DNA from: Lachnospiraceae bacterium
Lineage (GTDB): Bacteria > Bacillota > Clostridia > Lachnospirales > Lachnospiraceae
NCBI GenBank assembly: GCA_015056945.1
Contig: SVFH01000008.1
Coordinates: forward strand, 1-64,000
Direction: 5' to 3'
Length of the DNA stretch: 64,000 nucleotides
The stretch's first letter is position 1; the number at the start of each line of letters is the position of its first letter. The position numbers were made by a program, and so were the translations under genes. Positions 36,252 to 45,926 of the stretch are shown here, piece by piece. Under the pieces are notes generated by a model that saw only the letters and a list, made by a program, of their open reading frames with translations, had not been told where the DNA came from and ran no database searches.

Positions 36252-37283
36252 ATGCAGGAAAAATTGACGAAGAAAAGCGGCGGAAGAACGCTTCTTATTA
36301 TAATAATCGTGATGACGGTTCTTACGGTTATCTGTGGTGTTACGGTATTCAGACTGTACTTGAAACGTTTTACGCAGGAACACGCCGGCACAAAATATGA
36401 TCAGTATTACGTCATGATTACGGGAGATGAAAATTCTGCTTTTTCTTCTGCTGTCTATGAGGGGGTTATGGAAGCCGGACAGGAACATAATATATATATT
36501 GATATGCTCGGCGAACATTTTTCCAGTGATTACGCAAGGGAAGATTTGATGAGAATCGCAATTGCTTCCGATGTGGACGGCATTATTGTCACAGCAGATG
36601 AAAGTCCTGTTCTGTCTGAACTGATTAATGAGGCGGCAGATTCCGGAATTCCCGTGGTAACGCTTTACGGAGACAATACACAGAGCAGACGTTGCAGTTT
36701 CGTTGGTGTGGGTGGTTATAATATAGGAAAAGAATACGGAGAGCAGGTTCTTTCCCTTGTACGCGAACATCCTGACTTAACAACTGTGAAGGTAGCGGTG
36801 CTTGTGAATGCAAATGCGCTTGATTCAGCGCAGAATATCATTTGCTCCGGTATTCAGGAAACTTTTGATAAAACGGAGCGCATCGGTAAAAAAATTGAAA
36901 TGACACTGGTTTCGGTGGATGCAACCAATCCTTTTTCGGCAGAGGAAGCCATTCGTGATATCCTTATGAAAGAAGAGATTCCGGATGCAATTATCTGTCT
37001 GAATGAATTACATACAACCTGTGTATATCAGGCGGTGGTAGATTACAATAAAGTAGGCGATGTGGCTATCCTTGGCTATTATGATTCGGATACAATTATC
37101 AAAGGGATTGAAAGAGGTGTAATCAGGGCAACAATTGCCATCGATGCGAAACAGATGGGAAGCTATTGTATAGATGCATTACGCGAATATAATGAATTCG
37201 GTTATACCAGCCAGTATTTTACGGCAGATATCACTCTGATTGATAAAAAGAATGTTGCTGCTTACCGGAAAGGCGGTGAGTAG
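36252..37283 (+). CDS. Membrane-anchored sugar-binding sensor protein (XylFII-like)
   Basis: A 343-residue protein with one N-terminal transmembrane helix (about residues 13-37) and an outside periplasmic-binding-protein fold of the Peripla_BP_4 type (YVMITGDENSAFSSAVYEGVMEAG ... VDGIIVTADE ... VTLYGDN). There is no lipobox; the helix would remain in the membrane. It is followed directly by a LytS/YesM kinase, an arrangement known from the XylFII-LytS sensor pair of Clostridium beijerinckii, where the anchored binding protein detects xylose and signals through the kinase. By analogy it senses a sugar for this operon. The ligand is unknown. Confidence 0.82.
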   Translation: MQEKLTKKSGGRTLLIIIIVMTVLTVICGVTVFRLYLKRFTQEHAGTKYDQYYVMITGDENSAFSSAVYEGVMEAGQEHNIYIDMLGEHFSSDYAREDLMRIAIASDVDGIIVTADESPVLSELINEAADSGIPVVTLYGDNTQSRRCSFVGVGGYNIGKEYGEQVLSLVREHPDLTTVKVAVLVNANALDSAQNIICSGIQETFDKTERIGKKIEMTLVSVDATNPFSAEEAIRDILMKEEIPDAIICLNELHTTCVYQAVVDYNKVGDVAILGYYDSDTIIKGIERGVIRATIAIDAKQMGSYCIDALREYNEFGYTSQYFTADITLIDKKNVAAYRKGGE

Positions 37284-37284
37284 A

Positions 37285-38772
37285 ATGAAACATTTTCGGA
37301 ATCTTTCCCTGCAAGGGAAAATCAGCCTGATTTATATCATTGCGAATGTGCTGGTTCTAATCAGTAATATCATGTTGCTTGCGGGTATTAACAGCATGTC
37401 CGGAGAACTGGATCTTGTTTACAGGGATAACCTTCAGCTGAACGAGCTTGTGGTGGCGCTTGATGATGTACAAAGCAGTATGACGGATTATCTGAATGCT
37501 AAAACAAGTGATTCTCTGGAAGCGTATTACCGCAATGAGCAGATTTATCGTGAAAAGATAGAGGTGCTTAATGAAGAGGTTACGGATTTGAATTTCGCCA
37601 GAATGGAGCGAAATATCAAAACCATGTCCGAAAACTATCTGAATATGGTTGCGCAGACAGTCGAAGCCAAACGTGGTCGTAATGTTGAAAAATACCGTGT
37701 GAGATATGAGAATGCAACAACGATGTATGAGTACATCAGAACTTATATTGCAAGCCTTAACAATGAGCAATTTATGCATAACTCATCGCACTATAAGGAA
37801 TTGTCGGAGGCGTTCCGGCTATTTGAAACCATCAGTTTGATTATCATCGTTGTTGTCATGCTTTGCAGCATGTTTGTGATTGTGCGGTTGGCGGGAACGA
37901 TTGTCAGCCCCTTGAAAAAACTTGCGCGCCAGGCGGATGAAGTTGCCAAAGGTAATTTTGACGTACCGTTAAGTGAAGCGGATTCTTCCGATGAAATCGG
38001 CGTTGTAACAGGTGCTTTTAACCAGATGGTAGTAAGTATCCGTAATTATATTGAACAGGTCCGCGAAAGTATGGAAGTGGAACGTAAGCTAAAAGAAAAA
38101 GAGCTGTTGATGGAAACGCACCTAAAAGATGCGCAGCTGAAATATCTGCAGGCACAAATAAATCCTCATTTCCTTTTTAATACACTGAATGCAGGGGCAC
38201 AGCTGGCAATGATGGAGGATGCAGAGCGTACGTATCAGTATGTGCAGAATATGGCGGAATTTTTCCGGTATAACGTTAAAAAAGGTGAGGACACGGTTAC
38301 CATACGTGAAGAAATGGAACTGATTGATAACTATATCTATATATTGAATGTCCGGTTTTCCGGTGAAATCCACTATGAGAAAGAAGTGCAGGAAGACCTT
38401 TTGGATATTAAGATGCCTTCTATGATTCTACAGCCTTTAGTGGAAAATGCCGTGAATCACGGTATCCGTGAAATGGCAGGAGAAGGAAAAATCAAAGTAC
38501 ATGTGTACAAAAAGAATGAAGAAGTATGCATCAGTGTGAAAGATAACGGAAAAGGAATGACTTCTTCCTGTATTGACAGCGTTTTGGACGGAACTTATCG
38601 CGCAGACGGTAAAAAATCCTCAAACGGAGTCGGAATGGACAATGTAATAGCGCGCTTGAAACTTTTTACGGGAAGCGATACAGTGATATCCATTAGCAGC
38701 GAAGGGGAGAATAAAGGAACGGAGATTATTATTTATCTTCCGTATGAGGAGCAGGAGGAACCATATGTATAA
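37285..38772 (+). CDS. Sensor histidine kinase, YesM/LytS type
   Basis: A 495-residue membrane kinase. Two transmembrane helices (about residues 13-33 and 180-202) bracket an outside helical sensor of about 145 residues; then HAMP (about 203-257), the His_kinase domain with the phosphorylated His in QINPHFLFNTLNAG, and a HATPase with VENAVNHGI and DNGKGM, GVGMDNV motifs. ATG 37285 comes one base after the stop of the sensor gene; an in-frame upstream start at 37240 would overlap it. Overlaps the response regulator by 8 bases. The small sensor domain fits docking to the anchored binding protein. Confidence 0.92.
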   Translation: MKHFRNLSLQGKISLIYIIANVLVLISNIMLLAGINSMSGELDLVYRDNLQLNELVVALDDVQSSMTDYLNAKTSDSLEAYYRNEQIYREKIEVLNEEVTDLNFARMERNIKTMSENYLNMVAQTVEAKRGRNVEKYRVRYENATTMYEYIRTYIASLNNEQFMHNSSHYKELSEAFRLFETISLIIIVVVMLCSMFVIVRLAGTIVSPLKKLARQADEVAKGNFDVPLSEADSSDEIGVVTGAFNQMVVSIRNYIEQVRESMEVERKLKEKELLMETHLKDAQLKYLQAQINPHFLFNTLNAGAQLAMMEDAERTYQYVQNMAEFFRYNVKKGEDTVTIREEMELIDNYIYILNVRFSGEIHYEKEVQEDLLDIKMPSMILQPLVENAVNHGIREMAGEGKIKVHVYKKNEEVCISVKDNGKGMTSSCIDSVLDGTYRADGKKSSNGVGMDNVIARLKLFTGSDTVISISSEGENKGTEIIIYLPYEEQEEPYV

Positions 38773-40381
38773 AATCATGCTTGCCGATGACGAGGGAATT
38801 GTTATCGATGCCATGAAATTCATAATCGAAAAAGAATTTGGGGATGAATGTGAAATCGCCTTTGCAAAGACCGGAAGAAGTGTCATCGAACTGGCAGAGC
38901 AATTCAGACCGGATATAGCCATTATGGATATCCAAATGCCGGGAATCAATGGTATTGAGGCAATGAAAGAAATCCGTCAGACGAACAATAATGTGATTTT
39001 TATTGTCAGCTCTGCGTATGACAAATTCGATTATGCCGCTCAGGCGATACGCCTCGGCGTTTTGGAGTATATCACCAAGCCGCTTGAGAGGACGAAGCTG
39101 GTATCGGTTCTGCGTAATGCCATGGAGCTTGTAGATAAGGAACGCAGGCGCAGAAGCAATGATTTGCTGGTAAAAGAAAAGCTCGAAACGGTTGTTCCGA
39201 TTATTGAAAGCGGATTGATATATAATCTTCTTTTACAGGATACATGGACAGAGGATATCGATAATTATAAAACCATGCTCGGTATTGAAACAAAGTATGC
39301 ATACATGATTGCGCTGATTTACGGAGATGCCAAAGAAGGCAACCACATGACAAATGCGGTGGGAAGCAGTGTTAAAATGCAGAAATACTATAAAGAAGTA
39401 CGTGAAGTGTTAAAAGACAGATTTCCCTGTATTGTAGGAACGGTAATCGGAAATAAGATCCCGGTCCTGGTACCGGTAACGGAAGAGAATATTTCTTATG
39501 CAGAAAGAATTGAGCTGATTGATAATGCGCGGGCAATGATAAGACTTTTACAACAGAAAACCGACATTATTTTCAGGGCAGGTATCGGCGGTGTGAGAGA
39601 ATTGCACCGTGTATCCGACTCATATAATGCCGCAATCGGTGCACTTTCGATGACTACCGGCAGTGTTGCACATTCGGATGATTTGCCGATTGGATGTGCG
39701 TACGAGAAAGACTATCCGGTTCATATGGAGAGCGCTATTTTTGATGCAGTGGAAAAAGGGGCAGTGAACGATGCCGCACTTGCAGCGACGGCATATTTTG
39801 ACTGGATGACAAAGAATAATCCGGACAGCATGATGGAAATTCGCACGAAGGTACTGGAATTTACATTGTTTGCAGAACGCACGGCGTATTTGAAAGGTGG
39901 TATGACATATCAGTTCGGCTCCAGACAGGATTATCTTCCTTCCCTGATGGGATTTATGCATCCGGAAGAAATCAGAAACTGGTTTGTGAACAAGATTACA
40001 GAAGCCTGTCGCAATGTTTCCGGTAAGCGTGCAGAGAAATCAAATCATATTATTGAACAGGCAAAGGAATATATTCATAAGAATTTCAATAAAGATATTT
40101 CGCTTGATGATGTTTCGCGCGTGGTCAATATCAGTCCTTATTATTTCAGTAAAATATTTAAAGAGGATACCGGCGTGAATTTTATCGATTACGTAACAGG
40201 AATCCGAATGGAAAAAGCAAAAGAGCTGTTGATAAATTCAGAATGTCCGATGAAGGAAATCGGAACTATGGTAGGCTATGCCGATCCGAATTATTTCAGC
40301 AGATCTTTCAAGAAAAATGTAGGTGTTACGCCGACAGAATTTAAAGAAGGGAAAATCCCGGGTAGGGAGGAACCGGTATGA
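38765..40381 (+). CDS. Response regulator with AraC-type DNA-binding domain (YesN type)
   Basis: A 538-residue regulator. The receiver domain (MYKIMLADDEG...) has the phosphorylated Asp55 in IAIMDIQMPG and the conserved Lys in ITKPLE. A middle region of about 270 residues precedes two AraC-type helix-turn-helix units (about 440-530: DISLDDVSRVVNISPYYFSKIFKEDTG and IGTMVGYADPNYFSRSFKKNVGVTP). ATG 38765 follows AGGAGGAA. It likely activates the transporter genes downstream, including the binding protein with its own weak promoter at 41505. Its stop overlaps the next ATG (ATGA). Confidence 0.92.
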   Translation: MYKIMLADDEGIVIDAMKFIIEKEFGDECEIAFAKTGRSVIELAEQFRPDIAIMDIQMPGINGIEAMKEIRQTNNNVIFIVSSAYDKFDYAAQAIRLGVLEYITKPLERTKLVSVLRNAMELVDKERRRRSNDLLVKEKLETVVPIIESGLIYNLLLQDTWTEDIDNYKTMLGIETKYAYMIALIYGDAKEGNHMTNAVGSSVKMQKYYKEVREVLKDRFPCIVGTVIGNKIPVLVPVTEENISYAERIELIDNARAMIRLLQQKTDIIFRAGIGGVRELHRVSDSYNAAIGALSMTTGSVAHSDDLPIGCAYEKDYPVHMESAIFDAVEKGAVNDAALAATAYFDWMTKNNPDSMMEIRTKVLEFTLFAERTAYLKGGMTYQFGSRQDYLPSLMGFMHPEEIRNWFVNKITEACRNVSGKRAEKSNHIIEQAKEYIHKNFNKDISLDDVSRVVNISPYYFSKIFKEDTGVNFIDYVTGIRMEKAKELLINSECPMKEIGTMVGYADPNYFSRSFKKNVGVTPTEFKEGKIPGREEPV

Positions 40382-41427
40382 AAAATATAGTGAGAAGTAT
40401 AGCGCTTATTATTTGCTGTATGATTGTGATGACATCCTGTACACCTGCGAAGCAAGGCGGACAGACCCAGGGAAAAAACGAGGATAAAATAAGAATAGGA
40501 ATGAGTTTTGACTCTTTTATTATTGAACGCTGGCAGCGTGACCGTGATGTGTTTGTATCGACAGCAAAAGAGTACGGTGCAGAAGTGAATGTACAGAATG
40601 CAAGTGGTGACGTGGAAGAACAAAAGAAACAGATAGAGTATTTAATTGCAAAAGAAATGGATGTAATTGTCATTATCTGTGCAGATTCGGAGGAACTCAA
40701 AGATTCTGTGGAGAAAGCAAAAGATGCGGGAATTCGCGTTATTGCCTATGACCGTTTGATTAAGGATTCTCCCGTTGATTTGTATATTTCTTTCGATAAT
40801 GCAATGGTTGGTACCATGATGGGAGAGGCATTTGTGAATGAGAATCTGGCAGGAGGGAAAGTACTGATGCTTGGAGGTCCTCTTTCTGATAATAATGTAG
40901 AGGTGCTCGAGGCGGCATTTATTGAAGTGATGGAAAAAAACAATATCAGAATTCTGGATACGGTTCATGCGGAAGGATGGCGTGCCGAAGTGGCAGCAGA
41001 ATATGTGTATAATAATCCCCGGTTAATAGAGAGTGCCGATGCAATTATGTGCGGAAATGATAATCTTGCAAGTCAGGTTGTGCATGCGCTTGCGGAGAAC
41101 AGACTTGCCGGGAATAAAGCTGTTGTTGGTCAGGATGCTGATTTGGAGGCCTGCCAGCGGATTGTCGAGGGGACACAGATTATGACCGTGTATAAGCCGG
41201 TGGATAAGCTCGCAAGGCGTGCTGCGGAATATGCGGTTATGATGGCAAAGGGAGAAGAAATTCCTTTGGAAGAAGCAATCATCATCGAGAACGGTCGTTA
41301 TGAGATACCCTATGTTGCCCTCGAACCGGTCAGCGTAACCAAAGAGAATATCAATGAAGTGATTATTAACAGCGGATTTCATCTGAAGGAAGATGTTTAT
41401 TTGAATGTTCCGGAACAAATGCCGTAA
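40378..41427 (+). CDS. Sugar-binding lipoprotein co-transcribed with the two-component system
   Basis: A 349-residue substrate-binding lipoprotein: signal peptide with lipobox VMTSC (Cys about residue 21), then a ChvE/XylF-like fold (IGMSFDSFIIERWQRDRDVFV; VIAYDRLIKDSPVDLYISFDNAMVG; VVGQDADLEACQRI). It overlaps the response regulator by 4 bases, unlike its close relative at 41604, which lies behind a terminator with its own promoter. It could feed the sensor rather than the transporter. Confidence 0.88.
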   Translation: MKNIVRSIALIICCMIVMTSCTPAKQGGQTQGKNEDKIRIGMSFDSFIIERWQRDRDVFVSTAKEYGAEVNVQNASGDVEEQKKQIEYLIAKEMDVIVIICADSEELKDSVEKAKDAGIRVIAYDRLIKDSPVDLYISFDNAMVGTMMGEAFVNENLAGGKVLMLGGPLSDNNVEVLEAAFIEVMEKNNIRILDTVHAEGWRAEVAAEYVYNNPRLIESADAIMCGNDNLASQVVHALAENRLAGNKAVVGQDADLEACQRIVEGTQIMTVYKPVDKLARRAAEYAVMMAKGEEIPLEEAIIIENGRYEIPYVALEPVSVTKENINEVIINSGFHLKEDVYLNVPEQMP

Positions 41428-41448
41428 AAAATAGGAAAATTTTGCAAA

Positions 41449-41496
41449 AGAAACCATACTGCAGAGCAAAAATGTGCTAGTGTGGTTTCTTTTTTG
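41449..41496 (+). terminator. Terminator after the regulatory half of the sugar operon
   Basis: AGAAACCATACT with AGTGTGGTTTCT, inner GCAGAGCA with TGTGCT, then a run of T. It separates sensing genes from the transporter genes. Confidence 0.8.
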
Positions 41497-41504
41497 TGTT
41501 TTAT

Positions 41505-41532
41505 TTGTCAAAAATTTGAAGAATGTTATAAA
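41505..41532 (+). promoter_or_regulatory. Promoter of the transporter genes
   Basis: TTGTCA (41505-41510), 16-base spacer, TATAAA (41527-41532), leaving a leader of about 65 bases. A second TATGAT at 41554-41559 lacks a -35, which would suit activator dependence. Confidence 0.55.
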
Positions 41533-41603
41533 ATATTCCTATTTTTATTGTGATATGATACGGATGTGAACAAAAAACAATTAGTATTCAGGGAGGTAAA
41601 ACA

Positions 41604-42665
41604 ATGAGAAAAAGAATACTCAGTATGGTTCTTGCAACATTTATGGTTGCATCATTACTCGTTGGTTGCGGCGGCGGTGCCGGCTCAGCTAACAAAGTAG
41701 GTGTGGCAATGCCTACAAAAGACCTTCAGAGATGGAACCAGGATGGCGCCAATATGAAGGAAAAATTAGAAGCTGCAGGATATACAGTAGATTTACAGTA
41801 TGCTTCTAATGATATTGCAACTCAGGTATCTCAGATTGAAAACATGATTAACTCCGGCTGCAAGGTTGTGGTTATCGCTTCTATCGATGGTGATTCCTTA
41901 GGAACTGTTTTAGAGCAGGCAAAAGAAAAGAATATTCCGGTTATCGCTTATGACCGTTTGATCATGAATTCTGATGCTGTCAGCTACTATGCAACATTTG
42001 ACAACTATATGGTTGGTACAAAGCAGGGTGAATACATCCGTGACGCTTTGGATCTCGAAAATGCTGCAGGACCTTTCAATATCGAGCTTGTAACCGGTGA
42101 CCCCGGCGATAACAATGCAAGATACTTCTTCGGCGGTGCGATGGATGTTTTACAGCCGTACATCGATTCCGGTAAATTGGTTGTGAAATCAGGCCAGACT
42201 GATTTCGAAACTGTTGCAACTGCTAACTGGGCAACCGACGCTGCACAGTCAAGAATGGATGCTATCATCGCAGCAAATTATGCAGACGGCACAAATCTTG
42301 ATGCAGTTCTTTGCTCTAATGACTCTACAGCACTTGGTGTAGCTAACTCTCTTGAAGCTAACTACACAGGTGAATGGCCTGTTATCACAGGTCAGGACTG
42401 TGACATCGCAAGCGTAAAGAACATGATTGCAGGAAAGCAGTCAATGTCTATCTTCAAAGATACACGTACACTTGCTGCTAAGGTTGTTGAAATGGTTGAT
42501 GCTATCATGAAGGGTAAAGAAGCTCCCGTAAATGATACAGAGACATACGACAACGGAACCGGCGTTATTCCCTCATTCCTTTGCGAGCCGGTATTCGCAG
42601 ACATCAACAATTATAAGGAATTATTGATTGATTCCGGATACTACACAGAAGATCAGTTACAATAA
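41604..42665 (+). CDS. chvE: Multiple-sugar ABC transporter binding lipoprotein (ChvE family)
   Basis: A 353-residue lipoprotein (lipobox LLVGC, Cys about residue 22) with the ChvE signature: VGVAMPTKDLQRWNQDGANMKEKL, VIAYDRLIMNSDAVSYYATFDNYMVG, the GDPGDNNARYFF hinge segment and ITGQDCDIASVKNM. The family binds xylose, glucose, galactose or arabinose. Codon use is visibly smoother than in its neighbours (many GCT, AAG, CTT), as expected for an abundant protein. GGAGG lies 8 bases before the ATG. A stable stem-loop follows it and precedes the ATPase gene. Confidence 0.93.
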   Translation: MRKRILSMVLATFMVASLLVGCGGGAGSANKVGVAMPTKDLQRWNQDGANMKEKLEAAGYTVDLQYASNDIATQVSQIENMINSGCKVVVIASIDGDSLGTVLEQAKEKNIPVIAYDRLIMNSDAVSYYATFDNYMVGTKQGEYIRDALDLENAAGPFNIELVTGDPGDNNARYFFGGAMDVLQPYIDSGKLVVKSGQTDFETVATANWATDAAQSRMDAIIAANYADGTNLDAVLCSNDSTALGVANSLEANYTGEWPVITGQDCDIASVKNMIAGKQSMSIFKDTRTLAAKVVEMVDAIMKGKEAPVNDTETYDNGTGVIPSFLCEPVFADINNYKELLIDSGYYTEDQLQ

Positions 42666-42686
42666 TAAGCGAATATAAGAGATGAT

Positions 42687-42710
42687 GCAGGCGGGGCAAA
42701 ACCCGCCTGC
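42687..42710 (+). other. GC-rich intercistronic stem-loop
   Basis: GCAGGCGGG / CCCGCCTGC, loop of six, with no T-run after it. In many binding-protein operons such a hairpin protects the 3' end of the binding-protein mRNA and raises its level above the membrane components. Confidence 0.6.
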
Positions 42711-42828
42711 TATATTCCGACATGGATTTTCATGACAGAATGTTTTTTTTGGGAAGAAGTGTATCAGGGATTCCCGATATAAAATTCCGGTTTGACAGCA
42801 GGCCGGAGCAGGCATGGGAGGGACTAAA

Positions 42829-44370
42829 TTGGCGAAAATATTACTTGAAATGAAAAAAATAACCAAAACATTCCCCGGCGTAAAAGCACTCGATAATGTT
42901 AATTTTCAGGTGGAAGAAGGCGAGATTCACGCTCTGGTAGGCGAGAACGGTGCGGGTAAATCCACATTAATGAATGTTCTGAGCGGTATTTATCCGTTTG
43001 GGAGTTACGAAGGTGAAATAGTATATGATGGTGAAGTGTGCAAGTTTAATAAGATTAAGGACAGCGAGGCAAAGGGCATCGTTATCATACATCAGGAACT
43101 TGCATTGGTTCCGTATATGACAATTGCCGAGAATATGTTTCTGGGTAATGAAAGAGGAAAAAAATTCAAAATTAACTGGAATGAAACCAATGACCGTGCG
43201 GCTGAGCTTCTGAAGACGGTAGGTCTGAAGGAGAATCCCCGGGTCTTGATTAAAGATATAGGTGTCGGTAAACAGCAGTTGGTGGAAATTGCAAAGGCTC
43301 TTGCCAAAAATGCAAAGCTCCTGATTCTTGATGAACCCACGGCATCTTTGAATGAAGATGATTCGAAGGCGTTGCTGGAGTTGCTGCTGAAATTGAAAGA
43401 GAAGGGTCTGACTTCCGTTATCATCTCACATAAGCTGAATGAAATATCTTATGTTGCAGATAAAATTACCGTCCTGCGTGACGGTACAACCATCGAAACA
43501 CTGGATAAAAAGAAGGATGATATTTCAGAGAGCAGAATTATCAAAGGAATGGTAGGGCGTGAACTCTCCGACCGTTTCCCGAAGAGAGAAAAATGTGTTT
43601 CGGATGAAATCAAACTTGAAGTAAAGAATTGGAACGTATACCATCCCGTATACATGGAGCGTAAAGTTGTAGACAATGTCAATATCCATGTTAAGAAGGG
43701 TGAAGTGCTTGGTATTTCCGGCCTGATGGGGGCGGGGCGAACGGAGCTTGCGATGAGCGTGTTCGGCAGAAGCTACGGTGAGAAGATATCGGGTCAGGTT
43801 ATTATGGACGGGAAGCCGGTTCTTCTGAGGAACGTACAACAGGCGATTGAGAATAAGCTGGCATATGTAACAGAAGACCGTAAAGGAAACGGCCTGATTC
43901 TGAGTAATCCCATCAGGGTAAACACCACACTGGCAAACCTTTCGGCAGTCAGCAAAAACGGTGTGATTAACAAAGTAAAAGAGTATGAGGTTGCGTCGGA
44001 TTATAGAGAGAAGCTTAAAACCAAATGTCCGAGCGTGGAACAGAATGTCGGCAACTTAAGCGGTGGTAATCAGCAGAAAGTGTTACTTGCCAAGTGGATG
44101 TTTGCAGATCCCGAAGTACTGATTCTTGATGAACCGACACGAGGCATTGATGTCGGTGCGAAATATGAGATATACTGCATTATTAATCAGTTGGTTGCAG
44201 AAGGGAAATCCGTTATCATGATTTCTTCCGAACTTCCGGAAATTCTCGGAATGTGCGACCGGATTTATGTCATGAACGAAGGCAAAATCGTGGGAGAGAT
44301 GGATGCTGCGCAGGCAACGCAGGAGAGCATCATGTCATACATTTTGCAAACCGGAAATAAAGGAGAATAG
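42829..44370 (+). CDS. mmsA: Multiple-sugar ABC transporter ATP-binding protein
   Basis: A 513-residue double ABC ATPase (GguA/MmsA type). First domain: Walker [13 protein letters not shown] and Walker [12 protein letters not shown] with signature [14 protein letters not shown]; second domain: [13 protein letters not shown] (degenerate Walker A, usual for this class), [14 protein letters not shown] and [15 protein letters not shown] chose TTG 42829 as the start, giving [28 protein letters not shown] lies 6 bases before it, and this ribosome site sits on top of the upstream ATG at 42814. It energises import of the sugar bound by ChvE. Confidence 0.92.
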   Translation: MAKILLEMKKITKTFPGVKALDNVNFQVEEGEIHALVGENGAGKSTLMNVLSGIYPFGSYEGEIVYDGEVCKFNKIKDSEAKGIVIIHQELALVPYMTIAENMFLGNERGKKFKINWNETNDRAAELLKTVGLKENPRVLIKDIGVGKQQLVEIAKALAKNAKLLILDEPTASLNEDDSKALLELLLKLKEKGLTSVIISHKLNEISYVADKITVLRDGTTIETLDKKKDDISESRIIKGMVGRELSDRFPKREKCVSDEIKLEVKNWNVYHPVYMERKVVDNVNIHVKKGEVLGISGLMGAGRTELAMSVFGRSYGEKISGQVIMDGKPVLLRNVQQAIENKLAYVTEDRKGNGLILSNPIRVNTTLANLSAVSKNGVINKVKEYEVASDYREKLKTKCPSVEQNVGNLSGGNQQKVLLAKWMFADPEVLILDEPTRGIDVGAKYEIYCIINQLVAEGKSVIMISSELPEILGMCDRIYVMNEGKIVGEMDAAQATQESIMSYILQTGNKGE

Positions 44371-44372
44371 TT

Positions 44373-45563
44373 ATGGAAACAAATAAAGTAATAGATTTTA
44401 TCAAAAAATATACCATGATTATCGTGTTGATTCTGCTGATTATTTTCTTCGGAATCGGAACCAACGGATCGATTCTGATGCCGATGAACATCAGTAGTTT
44501 GATATCGCAGAATGCATACGTGTTTATTCTTGCAACAGGTATGTTGTTATGTATTCTGACCGGTGGTAACATCGATTTGTCCGTCGGTTCGGTTGTCTGT
44601 TTCGTTGGTGCAATCGGTGCGGTTCTCATGGTGAACTGCAAGGTGAACTTTATTGTGGCGATTCTTGCAATGTTTGTGGTGGGTACGCTGATTGGTGCCT
44701 TTCAGGGTTTTTGGATTGCATATGTACGTATTCCGCCGTTCATTGTAACGCTCGCCGGAATGCTGGCTTTCCGAGGGTTGAGTAACATTGTGCTGGACGG
44801 TATGACCGTTTCCATCAAAGACTGTACAACTTTTGTAAACCTTTTTGGTGGCGGTGCGGACTGCTACATCCCGGATATTATTGCAAATGCACCCATTAAC
44901 GTAACTTGTCTTGTTGTGGGCGGGGTGTCCTTAATTGTCTATCTGTTTATGCAGATTGTGAATTTGCTGAAGAAACTGAAAAAAGAACATAAGAAAAGCG
45001 AAGTTGTGATAGATATCGCAAAAATGACACTGATCTCTTTGGTTATAATCGGTTTCACGGTTGTACTCGCATTACACAAAGGTATACCTACCGTACTGAT
45101 CTGGGTTTTACTTGTTATAGTTGTTTATGCATACCTTACATCCAATACAACACTCGGCCGTCATTTTTATGCAGTCGGCGGTAATGAGAAAGCAACCAAA
45201 CTCTCCGGTATCAACACAAACAAGGTTTATTTCTTCGCATATGCGAATATGGGATTCCTTGCTGCGTTAGCCGGTATGGTAACCATTGCACGTATGACAT
45301 CTGCACAGCCGACATACGGACAGAGCTATGAGATGGATGCAATCGGTGCCTGCTTCATTGGTGGTGCGTCTGCATACGGTGGTATCGGTACGGTTCCGGG
45401 AGTTATTATCGGTGCTGTCCTGATGGGTATCATCAATCTTGGTATGTCTCTGATGGGTGTTGATCAGAACTGGCAGAAGGTAGTTAAGGGCGGCGTTCTT
45501 TTGATAGCGGTTATTTTTGATGTTGTTATCAACCGTAACGGCAGAATCATTTCCAAAAACTAG
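44373..45563 (+). CDS. mmsB: Multiple-sugar ABC transporter permease
   Basis: A 396-residue membrane protein with about ten transmembrane segments, of the BPD_transp_2 (RbsC/XylH) family. Motifs: ATGMLLCILTGGNIDLSVGS, FQGFWIAYVRIPPFIVTLAGM and IGACFIGGASAYGGIGTVPGVIIGAVLMG (the coupling EAA-like loop). It begins two bases after the ATPase stop. GGAG lies 8 bases upstream of the ATG. Confidence 0.93.
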   Translation: METNKVIDFIKKYTMIIVLILLIIFFGIGTNGSILMPMNISSLISQNAYVFILATGMLLCILTGGNIDLSVGSVVCFVGAIGAVLMVNCKVNFIVAILAMFVVGTLIGAFQGFWIAYVRIPPFIVTLAGMLAFRGLSNIVLDGMTVSIKDCTTFVNLFGGGADCYIPDIIANAPINVTCLVVGGVSLIVYLFMQIVNLLKKLKKEHKKSEVVIDIAKMTLISLVIIGFTVVLALHKGIPTVLIWVLLVIVVYAYLTSNTTLGRHFYAVGGNEKATKLSGINTNKVYFFAYANMGFLAALAGMVTIARMTSAQPTYGQSYEMDAIGACFIGGASAYGGIGTVPGVIIGAVLMGIINLGMSLMGVDQNWQKVVKGGVLLIAVIFDVVINRNGRIISKN

Positions 45564-45582
45564 TAAATAACGATTTAGCTTG

Positions 45583-45611
45583 TAAAAAGGGGAAAAAAGA
45601 GATATATTATA
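45583..45611 (+). promoter_or_regulatory. Possible promoter of the DUF1858 gene
   Basis: TTGTAA, 17-base spacer, TATATT (about 45580-45608), just after the permease stop. The -10 region is a longer AT run so the exact hexamer is uncertain. Confidence 0.4.
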
Positions 45612-45633
45612 TACAAAAAGCGAAAGGATGGAA

Positions 45634-45831
45634 ATGAGAATGGCTGAATTTACGAAGGACATGACAATTGGGGAAATGCTTAGAAAGAATCCCGAAGTGG
45701 CACCCGTATTGATGAGTGCAGGAATGCATTGCGTAGGATGCCCTTCCGCACAGGGAGAAACTTTAGAGGAGGCAGCTATGGTCCATGGAATGAATGTTGA
45801 CGAGCTGCTCGAGGCATTGAATCAATTATAA
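45634..45831 (+). CDS. DUF1858-type redox disulfide domain protein
   Basis: A 65-residue protein, [48 protein letters not shown]..., matching the small DUF1858/ScdA_N domain, which carries a CxxC redox pair (HCVGCPSA). Related domains occur with hybrid-cluster and iron-sulfur repair proteins; the exact job is unknown. GAAAGGA favours ATG 45634 or 45640 over 45628, where it would overlap the start codon. It ends at a bidirectional terminator. Confidence 0.88.
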   Translation: MRMAEFTKDMTIGEMLRKNPEVAPVLMSAGMHCVGCPSAQGETLEEAAMVHGMNVDELLEALNQL

Positions 45832-45865
45832 TCGCGTTGAAGAAAGGGAGTGGAATCCCTAAATA

Positions 45866-45907
45866 AAACAGCCCTGACGATTATGTGAGAATCGTCAGGG
45901 CTGTTTT
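45866..45907. terminator. Bidirectional terminator between DUF1858 gene and mecA
   Basis: AAAACAGCCCTGACGAT / ATCGTCAGGGCTGTTTT, 17-bp perfect stem with an 8-base loop. A and T tails allow use on both strands; both converging genes probably end here. Confidence 0.92.
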
Positions 45908-45926
45908 GATATTAAAATTCATTGTA

